In this document: positions 56,031 through 64,000 of the stretch, piece by piece | Numbering within the stretch: the first letter of the stretch is position 1 | Layout: the number at the start of each line of letters is the position of its first letter | Assembly: GCA_018825305.1 (NCBI GenBank) | Contig: JAHJEO010000022.1 | Location: forward strand, 1 to 64,000 | DNA from: Gammaproteobacteria bacterium | Lineage (GTDB): Bacteria; Pseudomonadota; Gammaproteobacteria; Burkholderiales; Rhodocyclaceae | Reading direction: 5' to 3' | DNA: 64,000 bases | The notes under the pieces: generated by a model | The model's input: only the letters and a program-made list of their open reading frames with translations | The model's database searches: none | Told to the model about the DNA's origin: nothing | Position numbers and translations under genes: made by a program

Positions 56031-57299
56031 TCAGACCTCTCCGGTCTTTGCGGGCAAGCGAATCAGTACCGGATTGATGGCAGGGACCTGGGTGATGAAG
56101 CGTTCCGGGTTCGGGATCACGACGCCGGAGAGTTGTGACACGGCGCGCTCGCCGCGCATCAGCTGGTAGCTCAGCATATTGACGCCCTTCCCGGCTCGCC
56201 GATGCCAGCCCGCGCGCAGGAACTGGCGCTGGATGGATTTGCCGACATCGGGGTCGCCGGCCGCGGGGGCCGGACCGTCTCTGTCGTCGCCGAATCGCGT
56301 GGCGAACTCACGAAAGATCCGCGGTGATACCAGCAGCATGCCCTCGGGGACAAAATGCACGAGGGCACCGGCGGCGTTGACCGGAAGCGTGCCGTCGGCC
56401 AGTCCTTGTTGCAGCCAGGCCATGAAGCGATGCGCCGCATCGGGCGCTTGCGGCCGTGCTGAATCCGCCACACTGGATTTTTGCGATGGCGGCGGGGCTG
56501 ATTCCGCCTGACTGTCGTCGACATCTTCGAGGTACTCCGTTTCCTCGACCGGAAGTGCCGGCTCGTCCATTGCCACGGTCGTAGTCGAAGTGGTTGCGGG
56601 GTCCTCGAGGTCGCCTTCGGCTTTCACGCCCAGCGGACTCGGGGCCGGCGCAGCTTCCCGCACTTTGGGATCAACTCGACCACTCGGAAGAAGGTCGCGG
56701 CTCGGCGATTGACCGGCGGCTCGCCGTACCAGCTCACTGATCGCTCCCGCCGGCGCCGAGTCGTCTCCCGCGAGGAAGGCAACAAGCTCGCGCATCAACT
56801 CGGGGTCCGCCGCCAGCCAATCCAGAACCAGGGGCGGTACGAAGCGGTTCAGTAATTGCTCCGCAAGCCCCTCCTGCCGGGTGTCGTGCAGCAAGGCGGC
56901 GACGAACACCGCGTAGGTCCAGCGATGCGCCTGCGCGCCGATCACCTCCGGCGCCGCCCCTCGCGGCAGAATCTGGCCACGACGGAAATCGAGCGCTCGA
57001 CTGCCGACCTGCAGGGCGTGCGTGAAGCGAGCACCGGTAACCGCATGCAGCAGTGATTCCGTCGCAGGCAGTCCCTGCAGATGCGCCGCATAGCCATCGA
57101 TGACCGGGCGCACCACCGGCTCGAACACCTCCCTAGCCCAGCCCATCTTTATCCAAATGAGGTCGACCAGAGCCTCGTCCTGCACCCGCCGAGGCGTGTT
57201 CGCCGGCAGTGGCCTGCCCGGAATCGAAGAACCCGGCCGCGCGAACGCGCTTGCCCGTATGGATCGCCCCTCACACCGCATCATCCACTTGATCATCAT
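56031..57299 (-). CDS. traI: MobH-like TraI relaxase-family protein, shortened and lacking HD motifs
   Basis: About 422 residues from ATG 57299; the start is uncertain (57281 and 57284 are alternatives). The N-terminal TraI_2-like part is recognisable (RRVQDEALVDLIWIKMGWAR; RALDFRRGQILPRGAAPEVI). The usual HHH block after P.SE reads ATESLLHAVTG, and the HDIGK motif reads HDTRQ, so predicted metal ligands are lost. The middle is a low-complexity linker, then a TraI_2_C-like end (HRFMAWLQQGLADGTLPVNA; YQLMRGERAVSQLSGVVIPN). Full-length MobH relaxases have roughly 600-700 residues. Either this is a divergent accessory form or the element is transfer-defective. Confidence 0.75.
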   Translation of the reverse strand: MMIKWMMRCEGRSIRASAFARPGSSIPGRPLPANTPRRVQDEALVDLIWIKMGWAREVFEPVVRPVIDGYAAHLQGLPATESLLHAVTGARFTHALQVGSRALDFRRGQILPRGAAPEVIGAQAHRWTYAVFVAALLHDTRQEGLAEQLLNRFVPPLVLDWLAADPELMRELVAFLAGDDSAPAGAISELVRRAAGQSPSRDLLPSGRVDPKVREAAPAPSPLGVKAEGDLEDPATTSTTTVAMDEPALPVEETEYLEDVDDSQAESAPPPSQKSSVADSARPQAPDAAHRFMAWLQQGLADGTLPVNAAGALVHFVPEGMLLVSPRIFREFATRFGDDRDGPAPAAGDPDVGKSIQRQFLRAGWHRRAGKGVNMLSYQLMRGERAVSQLSGVVIPNPERFITQVPAINPVLIRLPAKTGEV

Positions 57300-57341
57300 C
57301 GGCCGAGTATTGCCGGTCCGTTTCGGGACATCTGGGGCAAT

Positions 57342-57479
57342 TGAGGCCTCGATGAGGCCCCCAAAACCCCTTGACGCGCGCCAGCAATTCGTTCCACCCG
57401 CGCAAACACTGCGGTTCGCCACCGTGTTTTGTGAACCGCCACCCGATGTCAAGCGGTTTTGGAGGCCTCATCGAAGCCC
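57342..57479. other. Nested inverted repeat, candidate oriT
   Basis: Arms 57345-57375 and 57448-57478 pair at 28 of 31 positions around a 72-nt spacer. Inside the spacer a second stem gcggttc/gaaccgc (57411-57417, 57433-57439) closes a 15-nt loop. The element lies between the divergent traI-like and lytic transglycosylase genes, upstream of the relaxase-family gene, a usual place for oriT. A pair of regulator sites or a small palindromic insertion are alternatives. Confidence 0.5.
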
Positions 57480-57581
57480 CGATTCGGGCGCATCTCCCCG
57501 TTCTCCCTGCTTACGATGCTCTCCACCTTCTGCGCAGCGGCATTCCCGCCATGCGCGCAGACATCAGACCAGGAGAACAGC

Positions 57582-58067
57582 ATGCAGAGACCTCGGAGGC
57601 GAACGCTATCAGTGCAATCGAGCGTCGCCCTGGTCTATTTCACGGCGCTGCCCGCACTGGCCTGCTGGGACGATGCGGCACAGCGCTACCAGGTCAGCAG
57701 CGCCTTGCTCTACGCCATCGCCCGCACCGAATCCGGCCTCAACCCGCGAGCCATCAATCGCAACACCAACGGCTCGCGCGACATCGGACTGATGCAGATC
57801 AATTCCGCCTGGCTGCCCGCGCTGGCCACCCATGGCATCGGTGAACGCGAGCTGTTCGAGCCCTGCACCAACATCCAGGTCGGCGCCTGGATTCTTGCCG
57901 GCAACATACGCCGCCTCGGCTACACCTGGAATGCTGTCGGCGCCTATAACGCCACCCGCCCTGCCTTGAGGCGCGCCTATATCGAGAAGGTGCGGCGCCA
58001 CCTGCCTGCCACTCTCCCCGGCTCTGCGCCCTCGGCGCGGGGGATGACTTTCGCATCACTGCGCTAG
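57582..58067 (+). CDS. Lytic transglycosylase for conjugation (VirB1/TrbN-like)
   Basis: 161 residues from ATG 57582, which has AGGAG upstream and yields a signal peptide (VALVYFTALPALACW). The SLT domain shows the catalytic Glu in ALLYAIARTESGLNPRAIN, then GSRDIGLMQINSAWLPAL and NIQVGAWILAGNIRRLGYTW. It opens peptidoglycan for pilus/channel assembly. First gene of the rightward transfer operon. An upstream in-frame extension overlaps the palindrome and is unlikely. Confidence 0.9.
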   Translation: MQRPRRRTLSVQSSVALVYFTALPALACWDDAAQRYQVSSALLYAIARTESGLNPRAINRNTNGSRDIGLMQINSAWLPALATHGIGERELFEPCTNIQVGAWILAGNIRRLGYTWNAVGAYNATRPALRRAYIEKVRRHLPATLPGSAPSARGMTFASLR

Positions 58068-58150
58068 CCGGCCCTGCCTCGATCACGAATGAGTTTCTGC
58101 CCCATGAAGTTCCGCTGTTTCACCCACCCCAACGACTGGAGATCCAAGCA

Positions 58151-58450
58151 ATGAACAAGACCCGCAACACCGCCGCTATCAGCACCACTCTCGCCATTGT
58201 CCTGACCCTCGCCGCCGGCTCCGCCTTGGCTGGCACCACCGGTACCGAGTTCCAGACGATGTACACCACGCTCCTCAACTGGGTAAATGGCTACCTCGGC
58301 AAATCCATCGCGATCGCCGCCTTCATCCTCGGTGCCGGCATCGGCATTGCCCGCTCCTCGCCGATCCCGGCGCTGGCCGGTGTGGTCTTCGCGCTGTTCA
58401 TGGTCTATGTGCCGACCATCATCGACAGCATCATGACCGCGGTCGTCTGA
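58151..58450 (+). CDS. Putative conjugative pilin (TraA-like)
   Basis: 99 residues: a long signal peptide (AIVLTLAAGSALA) and two hydrophobic helices (GKSIAIAAFILGAGIGIARS; ALAGVVFALFMVYVPTIIDS), the topology of F-type and VirB2 pilins after processing. Its place directly before traL equals that of traA in F. Identity with TraA is inferred from size, topology and position; sequence similarity to F pilin is not obvious. Confidence 0.68.
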   Translation: MNKTRNTAAISTTLAIVLTLAAGSALAGTTGTEFQTMYTTLLNWVNGYLGKSIAIAAFILGAGIGIARSSPIPALAGVVFALFMVYVPTIIDSIMTAVV

Positions 58451-58460
58451 GTCTTCAGCA

Positions 58461-58751
58461 ATGACCGACGCATCGCTTGAGATTCCGCGCCGCCTGAATG
58501 ATCCGCCACGCATGTTCTGGTGGGATCTCGACGTGTCGCTGCTGGTGCTCGCCGCAGGCCTGGCCGGAATGATCTCGGGGTTCTTCATCACGGGTTGTGC
58601 CCTGGGCGTGCTGCTCGCCTCGGCGTATGGCCGCGCGAAGACCGGCAAGCATCCGGCCTTCGCCCTGCACCTGCTCTACTGGCATGTGCCGGCCGCCGTC
58701 ACGGGACTCAAGCGAACGCCACCTTCGCACCTGCGGGAGATGGTGGGATGA
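58461..58751 (+). CDS. traL: Type IV conjugative transfer protein TraL
   Basis: 96 residues with the family opening RRLNDPPRMFWWDLD (the conserved R-LDDPP--FWWD pattern), a helical hairpin (LLVLAAGLAGMISGFFITGC), and YGRAKTGKHPAFALHLLYWH. Inner-membrane component of the F-type channel. Its stop overlaps the traE start as ATGA. Confidence 0.88.
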   Translation: MTDASLEIPRRLNDPPRMFWWDLDVSLLVLAAGLAGMISGFFITGCALGVLLASAYGRAKTGKHPAFALHLLYWHVPAAVTGLKRTPPSHLREMVG

Positions 58752-59365
58752 AGCTCGCCTGGATGGCCGAGGACATCGCCAGCGCCCGCCGGGCAACGAC
58801 GTTCCTGGTCGTGCTGCTGGTGGGCTCGATGCTCGTAAACCTCATTCTCGCCCTCTTCGCCGTCCGGCTCGCCGGTCACGAACGGATCGTCGTCGTGCCG
58901 CCCGGCATTCACAAGACCTTCTGGGTGGAATCCGACCGGGTGAGCAGCGAGTACCTCGAACAGATGGGCTACTTCCTGATGCAGCTCACGCTCAACGTCA
59001 CGCCCCAGAGCGTCGACCACCAGGCCAAGCTGCTGTTGCAGTACGCCGCTCCAGCGTCGTTCGGCGAATTGCGTACCGCGCTGCTCGCCGCCGCCGAACG
59101 TCTGAAGCGCGACGGCGCGTCGACCGTCTTCAGTGCGCAGGACCTGGTCGTCGACGAGCGCGCTCTCAAAGTCGGTGTGCGCGGTCAGCTCACCACCTTC
59201 ATCAGCGACCGCCGCGTCTCGGAAGTGTCGAAGGCTTACGCCATCGAACTCCAGTACTCGGGCGGTCGCCTGTTCCTCAAGGCCTTCCGTGAAACCAATC
59301 CCAATGACCCGCTCGAACTCCAGTCCAAGCCTGTTCCTGCTGCCGCTGCTGCTGGCGCTCAGTAG
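58748..59365 (+). CDS. traE: Type IV conjugative transfer protein TraE
   Basis: 205 residues: one N-terminal transmembrane helix (FLVVLLVGSMLVNLILALFA) and a periplasmic VirB8-like domain with IVVVPPGIHKTFWVESDRVS, EYLEQMGYFLMQLTLNVTPQ and LKVGVRGQLTTFISDRRVSE, all typical of TraE. It overlaps traL by 4 nt and traK by 62 nt, an unusually long overlap. Confidence 0.9.
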   Translation: MKLAWMAEDIASARRATTFLVVLLVGSMLVNLILALFAVRLAGHERIVVVPPGIHKTFWVESDRVSSEYLEQMGYFLMQLTLNVTPQSVDHQAKLLLQYAAPASFGELRTALLAAAERLKRDGASTVFSAQDLVVDERALKVGVRGQLTTFISDRRVSEVSKAYAIELQYSGGRLFLKAFRETNPNDPLELQSKPVPAAAAAGAQ

Positions 59366-60023
59366 CCCCGCCTACGCGCTCCAGATTCTGGACGCGAAGG
59401 ACGGGGAAACGGTGCTCGGCAAGATCTCGCAGAAGGAAGTCACGCGCATAAGCGTCGAGCGCGGCCGCATTCGCAAGGTGACCGGCAATGCCGGTGAGTT
59501 CGTGCTGGAGAAGGACGAGGAGAAAGGTCATATCTTCATACGGCCGGCATCGGCGGAGAGTACGAAGCCGATCAATCTGTTCATCACCTCCGAGCGCAGC
59601 ACGATTGGCCTGGTGCTGCAACCCGTCGATACCCCCAGCGACACGCTGGTAATCCGGGAAGCACGAGACCCGCTCACCGCCACCTCGCGCATGGAGAAGA
59701 GCGGCCGCCATGTCCGCACGATCAAGAACCTGCTGCTGGCGATGGCGGGCGACGCGCTGCCCGACGACATGGAAATGCGCGAACCGGCCCAGGAGCTTGC
59801 CCTGTGGCCCGGCGTTCGCCTGAGCTTGCAGCGCGTGTGGCTGGGCGCCGGCATCGTCGGCGAGAAGTACCAGCTCGCCAATATCGGGACGAGTGAGCTG
59901 AACCTCGCCGAGGGTGATCTCTACAAGCCTGGCGTCATGGCGGTGAGCCTGGAACAGGGCCGCTTGCGCCCCGGCGAATCGACCAACCTCTTCGTGATTA
60001 GGGAGCGGCGAGTCCATGACTGA
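59304..60023 (+). CDS. traK: F-type secretin-like protein TraK
   Basis: 239 residues from ATG 59304, chosen because it gives a signal peptide (SLFLLPLLLALSSPAYA). The body has the VirB9-like pattern of TraK: LQILDAKDGETVLGKISQKE, GHIFIRPASAESTKPINLFI, IVGEKYQLANIGTSELNLAE, ending LRPGESTNLFVIRER. Outer-membrane core component with TraB and TraV. The start lies inside traE and the stop overlaps traB by 8 nt. Confidence 0.88.
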   Translation: MTRSNSSPSLFLLPLLLALSSPAYALQILDAKDGETVLGKISQKEVTRISVERGRIRKVTGNAGEFVLEKDEEKGHIFIRPASAESTKPINLFITSERSTIGLVLQPVDTPSDTLVIREARDPLTATSRMEKSGRHVRTIKNLLLAMAGDALPDDMEMREPAQELALWPGVRLSLQRVWLGAGIVGEKYQLANIGTSELNLAEGDLYKPGVMAVSLEQGRLRPGESTNLFVIRERRVHD

Positions 60024-61377
60024 TTCCTCGCCCATCAATCCGGCCGCCGTGAAGCGGCGCCAGTACCTCCTGCTATCCGGGATCGCGGCGTTCATCGTCG
60101 GCGCCGCACTCCTCTCGGTATCGCTGACCGGCCCACGCGACTCCGGCGAGCGAGCGGTCAAACCGAAGTCCACGCAAATCCTCGCCCCCGGTGGCCAGGT
60201 CGATCCGAGGGACGCCTGGCGCGGTCAGGCCGACGCCCAGTTGAAGGGCATCGAACAGAAGTCGCACGAACTATCGCAACGCAATACTGAACTGGAGGGC
60301 CAGAACAAGCAGATGCTGGAACGCTTGAAGAAGCTGGAGCAGACCGGGCTCACGCCCCTGCCCCCGCCGCCGGTGCCGGCTCCCGCCATCCGGCCCGAGT
60401 TCGGGCCGGATCGGCCGAACAATGATCAGACCGTCGGCGGTCCGCAGCGGCTGCCCCCACCTCCGCCGCCATTGCCTGCCAGAGCGGGATCGATGTCACC
60501 CCTTGGGTCTCCGTTCGGCTCTCCCGCCGTTCCGCCAGCGCCGACCATGGGCAGCGGACCGCTCGCGTCCTCCGGCATCGTCAGCATCGCACTGGCCGAC
60601 GGGTCCGCAGTCAAGGCCGTCAAGACATCCTCGGACGCAGCCAAGTCGAATCCTCAAGTGCGGGACGCCCGCCGCTACATCCCGAGCGGCGCCTTCACCC
60701 GGGCGATCCTGCTCGGTGGTCTCGATGCGCCTACTGGCGGACAGTCACAACGCAACCCGCAGCCCGTCCTGCTGCGACTGGTGGACAACGCCGTGCTGCC
60801 CAACCACTTCCGATCAAAGATCAAGGAATGCTTCGTGGTCGGCGCCGGCTATGGCGACGTCAGTTCCGAGCGCGCCTACATCCGTACCGAATCACTGTCC
60901 TGCGTGACGCGCGAGGGCACCGCAATCGATGTCCCGATCAAGGGCTACGTCGCCGGCGAGGACGGCAAGGCCGGCATGCGCGGACGCCTGGTATCGAAGC
61001 AGGGCCAGTTGCTCGCCAATGCGCTGCTCGCCGGCGTAGCCAGCGGCATCGGTCACGCCTTCCAGCAGAGTTCGACCACGATGTCCGTTTCGCCGCTCGG
61101 TGCGACCAGCTCCGTGGATCCCGGCAAGCAGTTCGAGGCCGGCTTCGGTACCGGCGTCGGCAAGGCACTGGACCGGCTCGCCCAGTACTACATCAGCCTC
61201 GCGGAGAAGGTCTTTCCGGTGATCGAAATCGACGCCGGACGCACGGTCGATGTGGTGATCACGCAGGGCATCTCATTGCAGGGCTCGCTCGATGCCGCAT
61301 CACGGGACAGCGAGGAATTCCCGCAACTCGCCGACCGCACCAGAAACTCAAGGAGAAACGACGATGACGATCAGTAA
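60016..61377 (+). CDS. traB: Conjugative channel protein TraB (VirB10-like)
   Basis: 453 residues: an N-terminal inner-membrane helix (YLLLSGIAAFIVGAALLSVS), a coiled coil (KGIEQKSHELSQRNTELEGQ), a Pro-rich periplasm-spanning segment (about 115-175), then the VirB10/TrbI domain (YIPSGAFTRAILLGGLDAPT; IKECFVVGAGYGDVSSERAY; GYVAGEDGKAGMRGRLVSKQ). Links inner membrane, periplasm and outer membrane in the F-type core. Confidence 0.92.
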   Translation: MTDSSPINPAAVKRRQYLLLSGIAAFIVGAALLSVSLTGPRDSGERAVKPKSTQILAPGGQVDPRDAWRGQADAQLKGIEQKSHELSQRNTELEGQNKQMLERLKKLEQTGLTPLPPPPVPAPAIRPEFGPDRPNNDQTVGGPQRLPPPPPPLPARAGSMSPLGSPFGSPAVPPAPTMGSGPLASSGIVSIALADGSAVKAVKTSSDAAKSNPQVRDARRYIPSGAFTRAILLGGLDAPTGGQSQRNPQPVLLRLVDNAVLPNHFRSKIKECFVVGAGYGDVSSERAYIRTESLSCVTREGTAIDVPIKGYVAGEDGKAGMRGRLVSKQGQLLANALLAGVASGIGHAFQQSSTTMSVSPLGATSSVDPGKQFEAGFGTGVGKALDRLAQYYISLAEKVFPVIEIDAGRTVDVVITQGISLQGSLDAASRDSEEFPQLADRTRNSRRNDDDDQ

Positions 61378-62161
61378 GCTTCGCAACGCGCTGTGCCTTT
61401 GCCTTCTCGGCGCAAGTTGCACCCTTCCGCTGCCTGCCACGGCGCAAACCGCCGCAGCACCGACGGCCAATTCGATCGCCGAGCGGCTGCAGAGCCTCTA
61501 CCCCGCCACGCGCTTCGGCGCGGTCAACACGACACCCTGGCCCGGCGTGTTCGAGGTGGTCATGGGCGCGAACCTCGCCTACGTCGATGAGAGCGGCCAG
61601 TACTTCCTGTTCGGTCATCTCTTCGACATGAAAGCCCAGCGCGACCTCACGGCAGAACGCAAGGATGCGCAGACGCGCGTCGACTTCGCCGAGTTGCCGC
61701 TGGCCGATGCGGTGAAGGACGTGCGCGGCAATGGCGCACGCACGCTGGCTATTTTCAGTGACCCGGATTGTCCTTACTGCCTCAAGCTGGAAACGGAGAT
61801 AAAGAGCCTCACCGACGTCACGATCTACACCTTCCTGATGCCGATCGCCTCGCTCCATCCCGGGGCGCGCAGCAAGGCGATTGCCGTCTGGTGTTCCAGG
61901 GATCGGGTCGCGGCCTGGCATGCGCTGATGCAGCGTGACATGCAGCCTGACGACGCGAGCCCGGCCAGGGAATGTCCGCACCCGGTCGATCGCAACATCG
62001 CGCTGGGCGAACGCCTCGGCATCAACGGCACACCGACCCTGGTCGCAGGCGACGGCCGCATCCTTCCCGGTGCCGCCAGCAGTGCGCAGATCGAGGCGTG
62101 GCTCGCGCGCGCCACGGCGAGCGCCGAAGGCCCGGCGTCAACCACGGGCGCCACGCGATGA
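61364..62161 (+). CDS. DsbC-family disulfide isomerase of the transfer operon
   Basis: 265 residues from ATG 61364 (AAGGAG upstream), with a signal peptide (ALCLCLLGASCTLPLPATAQ). A DsbC-like dimerisation N terminus (LYPATRFGAVNTTPWPGVFE; GQYFLFGHLFDM) is followed by a thioredoxin domain with active site CPYC (FSDPDCPYCLKLE) and cis-Pro in NGTPTLVAGDGR. SXT-like elements carry a dsbC at this position, serving Cys-rich transfer proteins. It overlaps traB by 14 nt and traV by 4 nt. Confidence 0.9.
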   Translation: MTISKLRNALCLCLLGASCTLPLPATAQTAAAPTANSIAERLQSLYPATRFGAVNTTPWPGVFEVVMGANLAYVDESGQYFLFGHLFDMKAQRDLTAERKDAQTRVDFAELPLADAVKDVRGNGARTLAIFSDPDCPYCLKLETEIKSLTDVTIYTFLMPIASLHPGARSKAIAVWCSRDRVAAWHALMQRDMQPDDASPARECPHPVDRNIALGERLGINGTPTLVAGDGRILPGAASSAQIEAWLARATASAEGPASTTGATR

Positions 62162-62724
62162 AGCGAACCGTCCTGGCGCCGCTCCTGATCTTTGCCCTGG
62201 CACTCTCCGGCTGCGCCTCGACCCTGTCCGGCGTCGGCGGCGCGGACGGCTATGCCTGCAAGGCCCCGGAAGGCGCGCAGTGCACCTCCGTCTCCGGTAT
62301 CTATGCGAATTCGGCCCAGGGCATGCCAAGGTCCGCCAAGCCGCCCGAGCAGAAGCCGCCGCCGGGCAAACCTGTCGCCTACGGCGCAACACCCCTGGCA
62401 CCCGGCAGGCCCGCCACCGCGTCGAGTTCGCTGCGATCGAATCCGCGAATCCTGCGGCTGTGGATCGCCCCCTGGGAAGACGCCGACGGCGATCTGAATG
62501 AAGAAGCGCTGGTGCACGTCGTCGTCGATAGCGGACGATGGCTCATCGAGCATGTGCGGCCGGCGGCCAACCGCCGCATGGATGGCGTGGCGCCTCCGGT
62601 GCCCCCTGTTCAGGATCTATCGCCGGCGAAAGCGCCGAGCGACGCGCCGCAGCCCCCGACTCGCTACCCGCTGCCGCCCGCCAACCCGTCATCCGGCGCC
62701 GAGCCCGTCTCCACGGAGTTCTGA
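62158..62724 (+). CDS. traV: Transfer lipoprotein TraV
   Basis: 188 residues. Lipoprotein signal MKRTVLAPLLIFALALSGCA (lipid Cys19), then the TraV pattern GVGGADGYACKAPEGAQCTS with two conserved Cys and SVSGIYANSAQGM; the rest is Pro-rich, with RILRLWIAPWEDADGDLNEE near the middle. It anchors the channel in the outer membrane with TraK and TraB. The ATG lies in the dsbC stop. Confidence 0.88.
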   Translation: MKRTVLAPLLIFALALSGCASTLSGVGGADGYACKAPEGAQCTSVSGIYANSAQGMPRSAKPPEQKPPPGKPVAYGATPLAPGRPATASSSLRSNPRILRLWIAPWEDADGDLNEEALVHVVVDSGRWLIEHVRPAANRRMDGVAPPVPPVQDLSPAKAPSDAPQPPTRYPLPPANPSSGAEPVSTEF

Positions 62725-62727
62725 ATC

Positions 62728-64000
62728 ATGTTCCGCACGCTGATCGCCGACCTCGAAGCCATGCTCACTGGAGCCAAGGCAGCGGACCTCCTTCCCCGCT
62801 CGCAAGGAGCCTCCGCCCTCTTAGGCAATGATGCGGCGGCCTTCTCTGAGTGGTTGCCGTATCGCGCCTGGCTCGAAGATCACCAGGTCTTCGTCAATCG
62901 CGATTCGCTCGGCTTCTGCCTGGAAGTGCGGCCCCAGTCCGGCGCCGACGAGGAGATGACGCGTGTCCTGACCGCGCTCTATGCCGCCTCGCCGCCGGGC
63001 ACCGGCATCCAGTTCCATCTCTTCGCCAGTCCCGACATCCGTGCCCCGCTCGCGCGCTACGCCGGGCTGCGCCGGCCGGATGAGGACGTTCCGGAGTTTG
63101 CCCGCCTGGGTCGTGCCGGGCGGCACAGCAACATCCACCGCACCATGGCGCGGCGACGCGTCGAGTACTACCTCGCCGGCAGCCGAGCGTCGCTGCTGCC
63201 CGCGCAGAATTATCTGTTCCGGGATTTCAGGCTGGTGGTGAGCATTTCCACTCCGGGCAACCTGGAGGATCTCACGCATCTGGACGACCTGTTGCTGGTC
63301 AGGGACAGCGTGCGGGCAACCTTGCACGCGGCCGGCTTTCCGTCGAAAGCATGGACGGCGGCCGATCTGATCAACTGGGTGTCCGCGCTGATCGATCCGC
63401 ATCGGCAGACCGGCGATTGTCTGGCCCTCCCCTATGACGACGGGCGCGAACTGCGCGACCAGGTCATCGATCGTGCGACCCGACTGCGGATCCGGCAGAC
63501 CGGCGTCGAGCTCTTCAACCCCGCCGATCCGCGCCCCCGCGAGCTGCGGCTGCTTTCCGTGCGATCGTTACCGCCGCGCTTCGCGCTGTGGAACATGGGC
63601 AGCCTGATCGGCGACCTGTACCAGAGCACTTTGCAGTACCCCTGCCCCTTCCTGCTGACCTTGGGCGTGCAGGTGCTCGACCCCGAGGCCACGCGCAACT
63701 GGGCCTACCTCAAGGCCGCGCGCGCCACCACCAACGCCACCAGTTACATGGCCCGCTTCCTCCCCGACTTGCAGGAACGCAAGGCCGACTGGGACATTGT
63801 CTTGAAGGCGATGGACGATGGACAGCAATTGGTCGATCTCTACCACCAGGTGGCCCTGTTCGCACCGGCCGACGAAGTGACCCGCGCCGAGCAGGCCGCG
63901 CGCGCGATCTTCCGGGCACGCGGCTTCGAGCTCACCAGCGACACGCTGATGATGACGCAGGCGCTGATCGGCTCACTCCCCATGACGTTCTCGGTGCCCT
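62728..64000 (+). CDS. traC: F-type transfer ATPase TraC (partial)
   Basis: The gene starts 3 nt after traV and runs off the window after about 424 codons; VirB4/TraC proteins have about 800-900. The N-terminal TraC_F-like part is seen: LLGNDAAAFSEWLPYRAWLE, VNRDSLGFCLEVRPQSGADE, MARRRVEYYLAGSRASLLPA and NYLFRDFRLVVSIS. The Walker A motif lies beyond the window edge. It powers pilus assembly. Confidence 0.9.
   Translation, partial: MFRTLIADLEAMLTGAKAADLLPRSQGASALLGNDAAAFSEWLPYRAWLEDHQVFVNRDSLGFCLEVRPQSGADEEMTRVLTALYAASPPGTGIQFHLFASPDIRAPLARYAGLRRPDEDVPEFARLGRAGRHSNIHRTMARRRVEYYLAGSRASLLPAQNYLFRDFRLVVSISTPGNLEDLTHLDDLLLVRDSVRATLHAAGFPSKAWTAADLINWVSALIDPHRQTGDCLALPYDDGRELRDQVIDRATRLRIRQTGVELFNPADPRPRELRLLSVRSLPPRFALWNMGSLIGDLYQSTLQYPCPFLLTLGVQVLDPEATRNWAYLKAARATTNATSYMARFLPDLQERKADWDIVLKAMDDGQQLVDLYHQVALFAPADEVTRAEQAARAIFRARGFELTSDTLMMTQALIGSLPMTFSVP

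Larger units (their letters stand above)
26894..64000. mobile_element. Integrative and conjugative element, F-type transfer system (partial)
   Basis: The left boundary is the tRNA-Val 3' fragment. Inside follow defence genes, a scarred zone, metal-resistance and redox cargo, then traD, a TraI-like gene and an F-type mating set (TraL, E, K, B, DsbC, V, C) as in SXT/R391 relatives. No integrase is present in the window; it is expected beside the intact tRNA-Val at the right end. The right boundary is not included. Confidence 0.8.

Overview
The window is a high-GC bacterial chromosome segment, most likely from a betaproteobacterium related to Rhodocyclales. The placement rests on the surE-pcm-nlpD-rpoS order, the fabI/ppiD neighbourhood, a Uup-type ABC-F protein, many c-di-GMP proteins, and a tRNA-Val(GAC) remnant of betaproteobacterial type. 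No rRNA gene, CRISPR array or intact insertion sequence was seen.

Chromosomal part, about 1-26.89 kb. A translationally coupled minus-strand stress/envelope operon (surE, pcm, nlpD, rpoS) is followed by housekeeping genes (uup, a YchJ-like protein, a hydrolase, a DUF1223 protein, a family-5 solute-binding lipoprotein, fabI, ppiD). It is rich in signalling genes: GAF-GGDEF-EAL, MHYT-PAS-PAS-GGDEF-EAL, a response regulator with HD-GYP output, and a 1572-residue hybrid histidine kinase coupled to that regulator. The part ends with a Fic-fold protein that lacks the canonical catalytic histidine and sits behind a promoter region with three palindromes.

Junction, 26.85-26.94 kb. The 3' 45 nt of a tRNA-Val(GAC) gene, with its own terminator, remain on the minus strand. 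The 5' half is missing and unrelated DNA starts at the anticodon loop. This is the expected remote end of an integrative and conjugative element (ICE). Everything to the right reads as ICE cargo and transfer genes, and the other end lies beyond the window.

ICE cargo 1 (27.1-32.7 kb) is a defence/stability block: a TumE-type toxin with an HTH partner, an AbiEi/AbiEii pair, and a roughly 1000-residue PHP + SMC-like ATPase resembling the TrlF family. A scarred zone follows (32.7-34.5 kb) with gene remnants, repeats and a cloverleaf-like palindromic element. ICE cargo 2 (34.5-52.9 kb) is metal and redox related. It holds cadR/cadA, a ferredoxin-NADP reductase coupled to two small c-type cytochromes plus Met-rich and SHOCT proteins, an SPC-type P-ATPase and a czcICBA-like RND system. 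Each of the last two exporters has a PII-like protein beside it, and a DsbA/DsbB pair overlaps a bestrophin-like membrane protein.

ICE backbone (53.3-64 kb). traD and a MobH-like TraI protein run leftward. A lytic transglycosylase and an F-type mating-pair set (pilin-like, TraL, TraE, TraK, TraB, DsbC, TraV, TraC) run rightward. Between them lies a nested inverted repeat that is a reasonable oriT candidate. The layout matches SXT/R391-like MPF_F elements carrying a resistance cargo.
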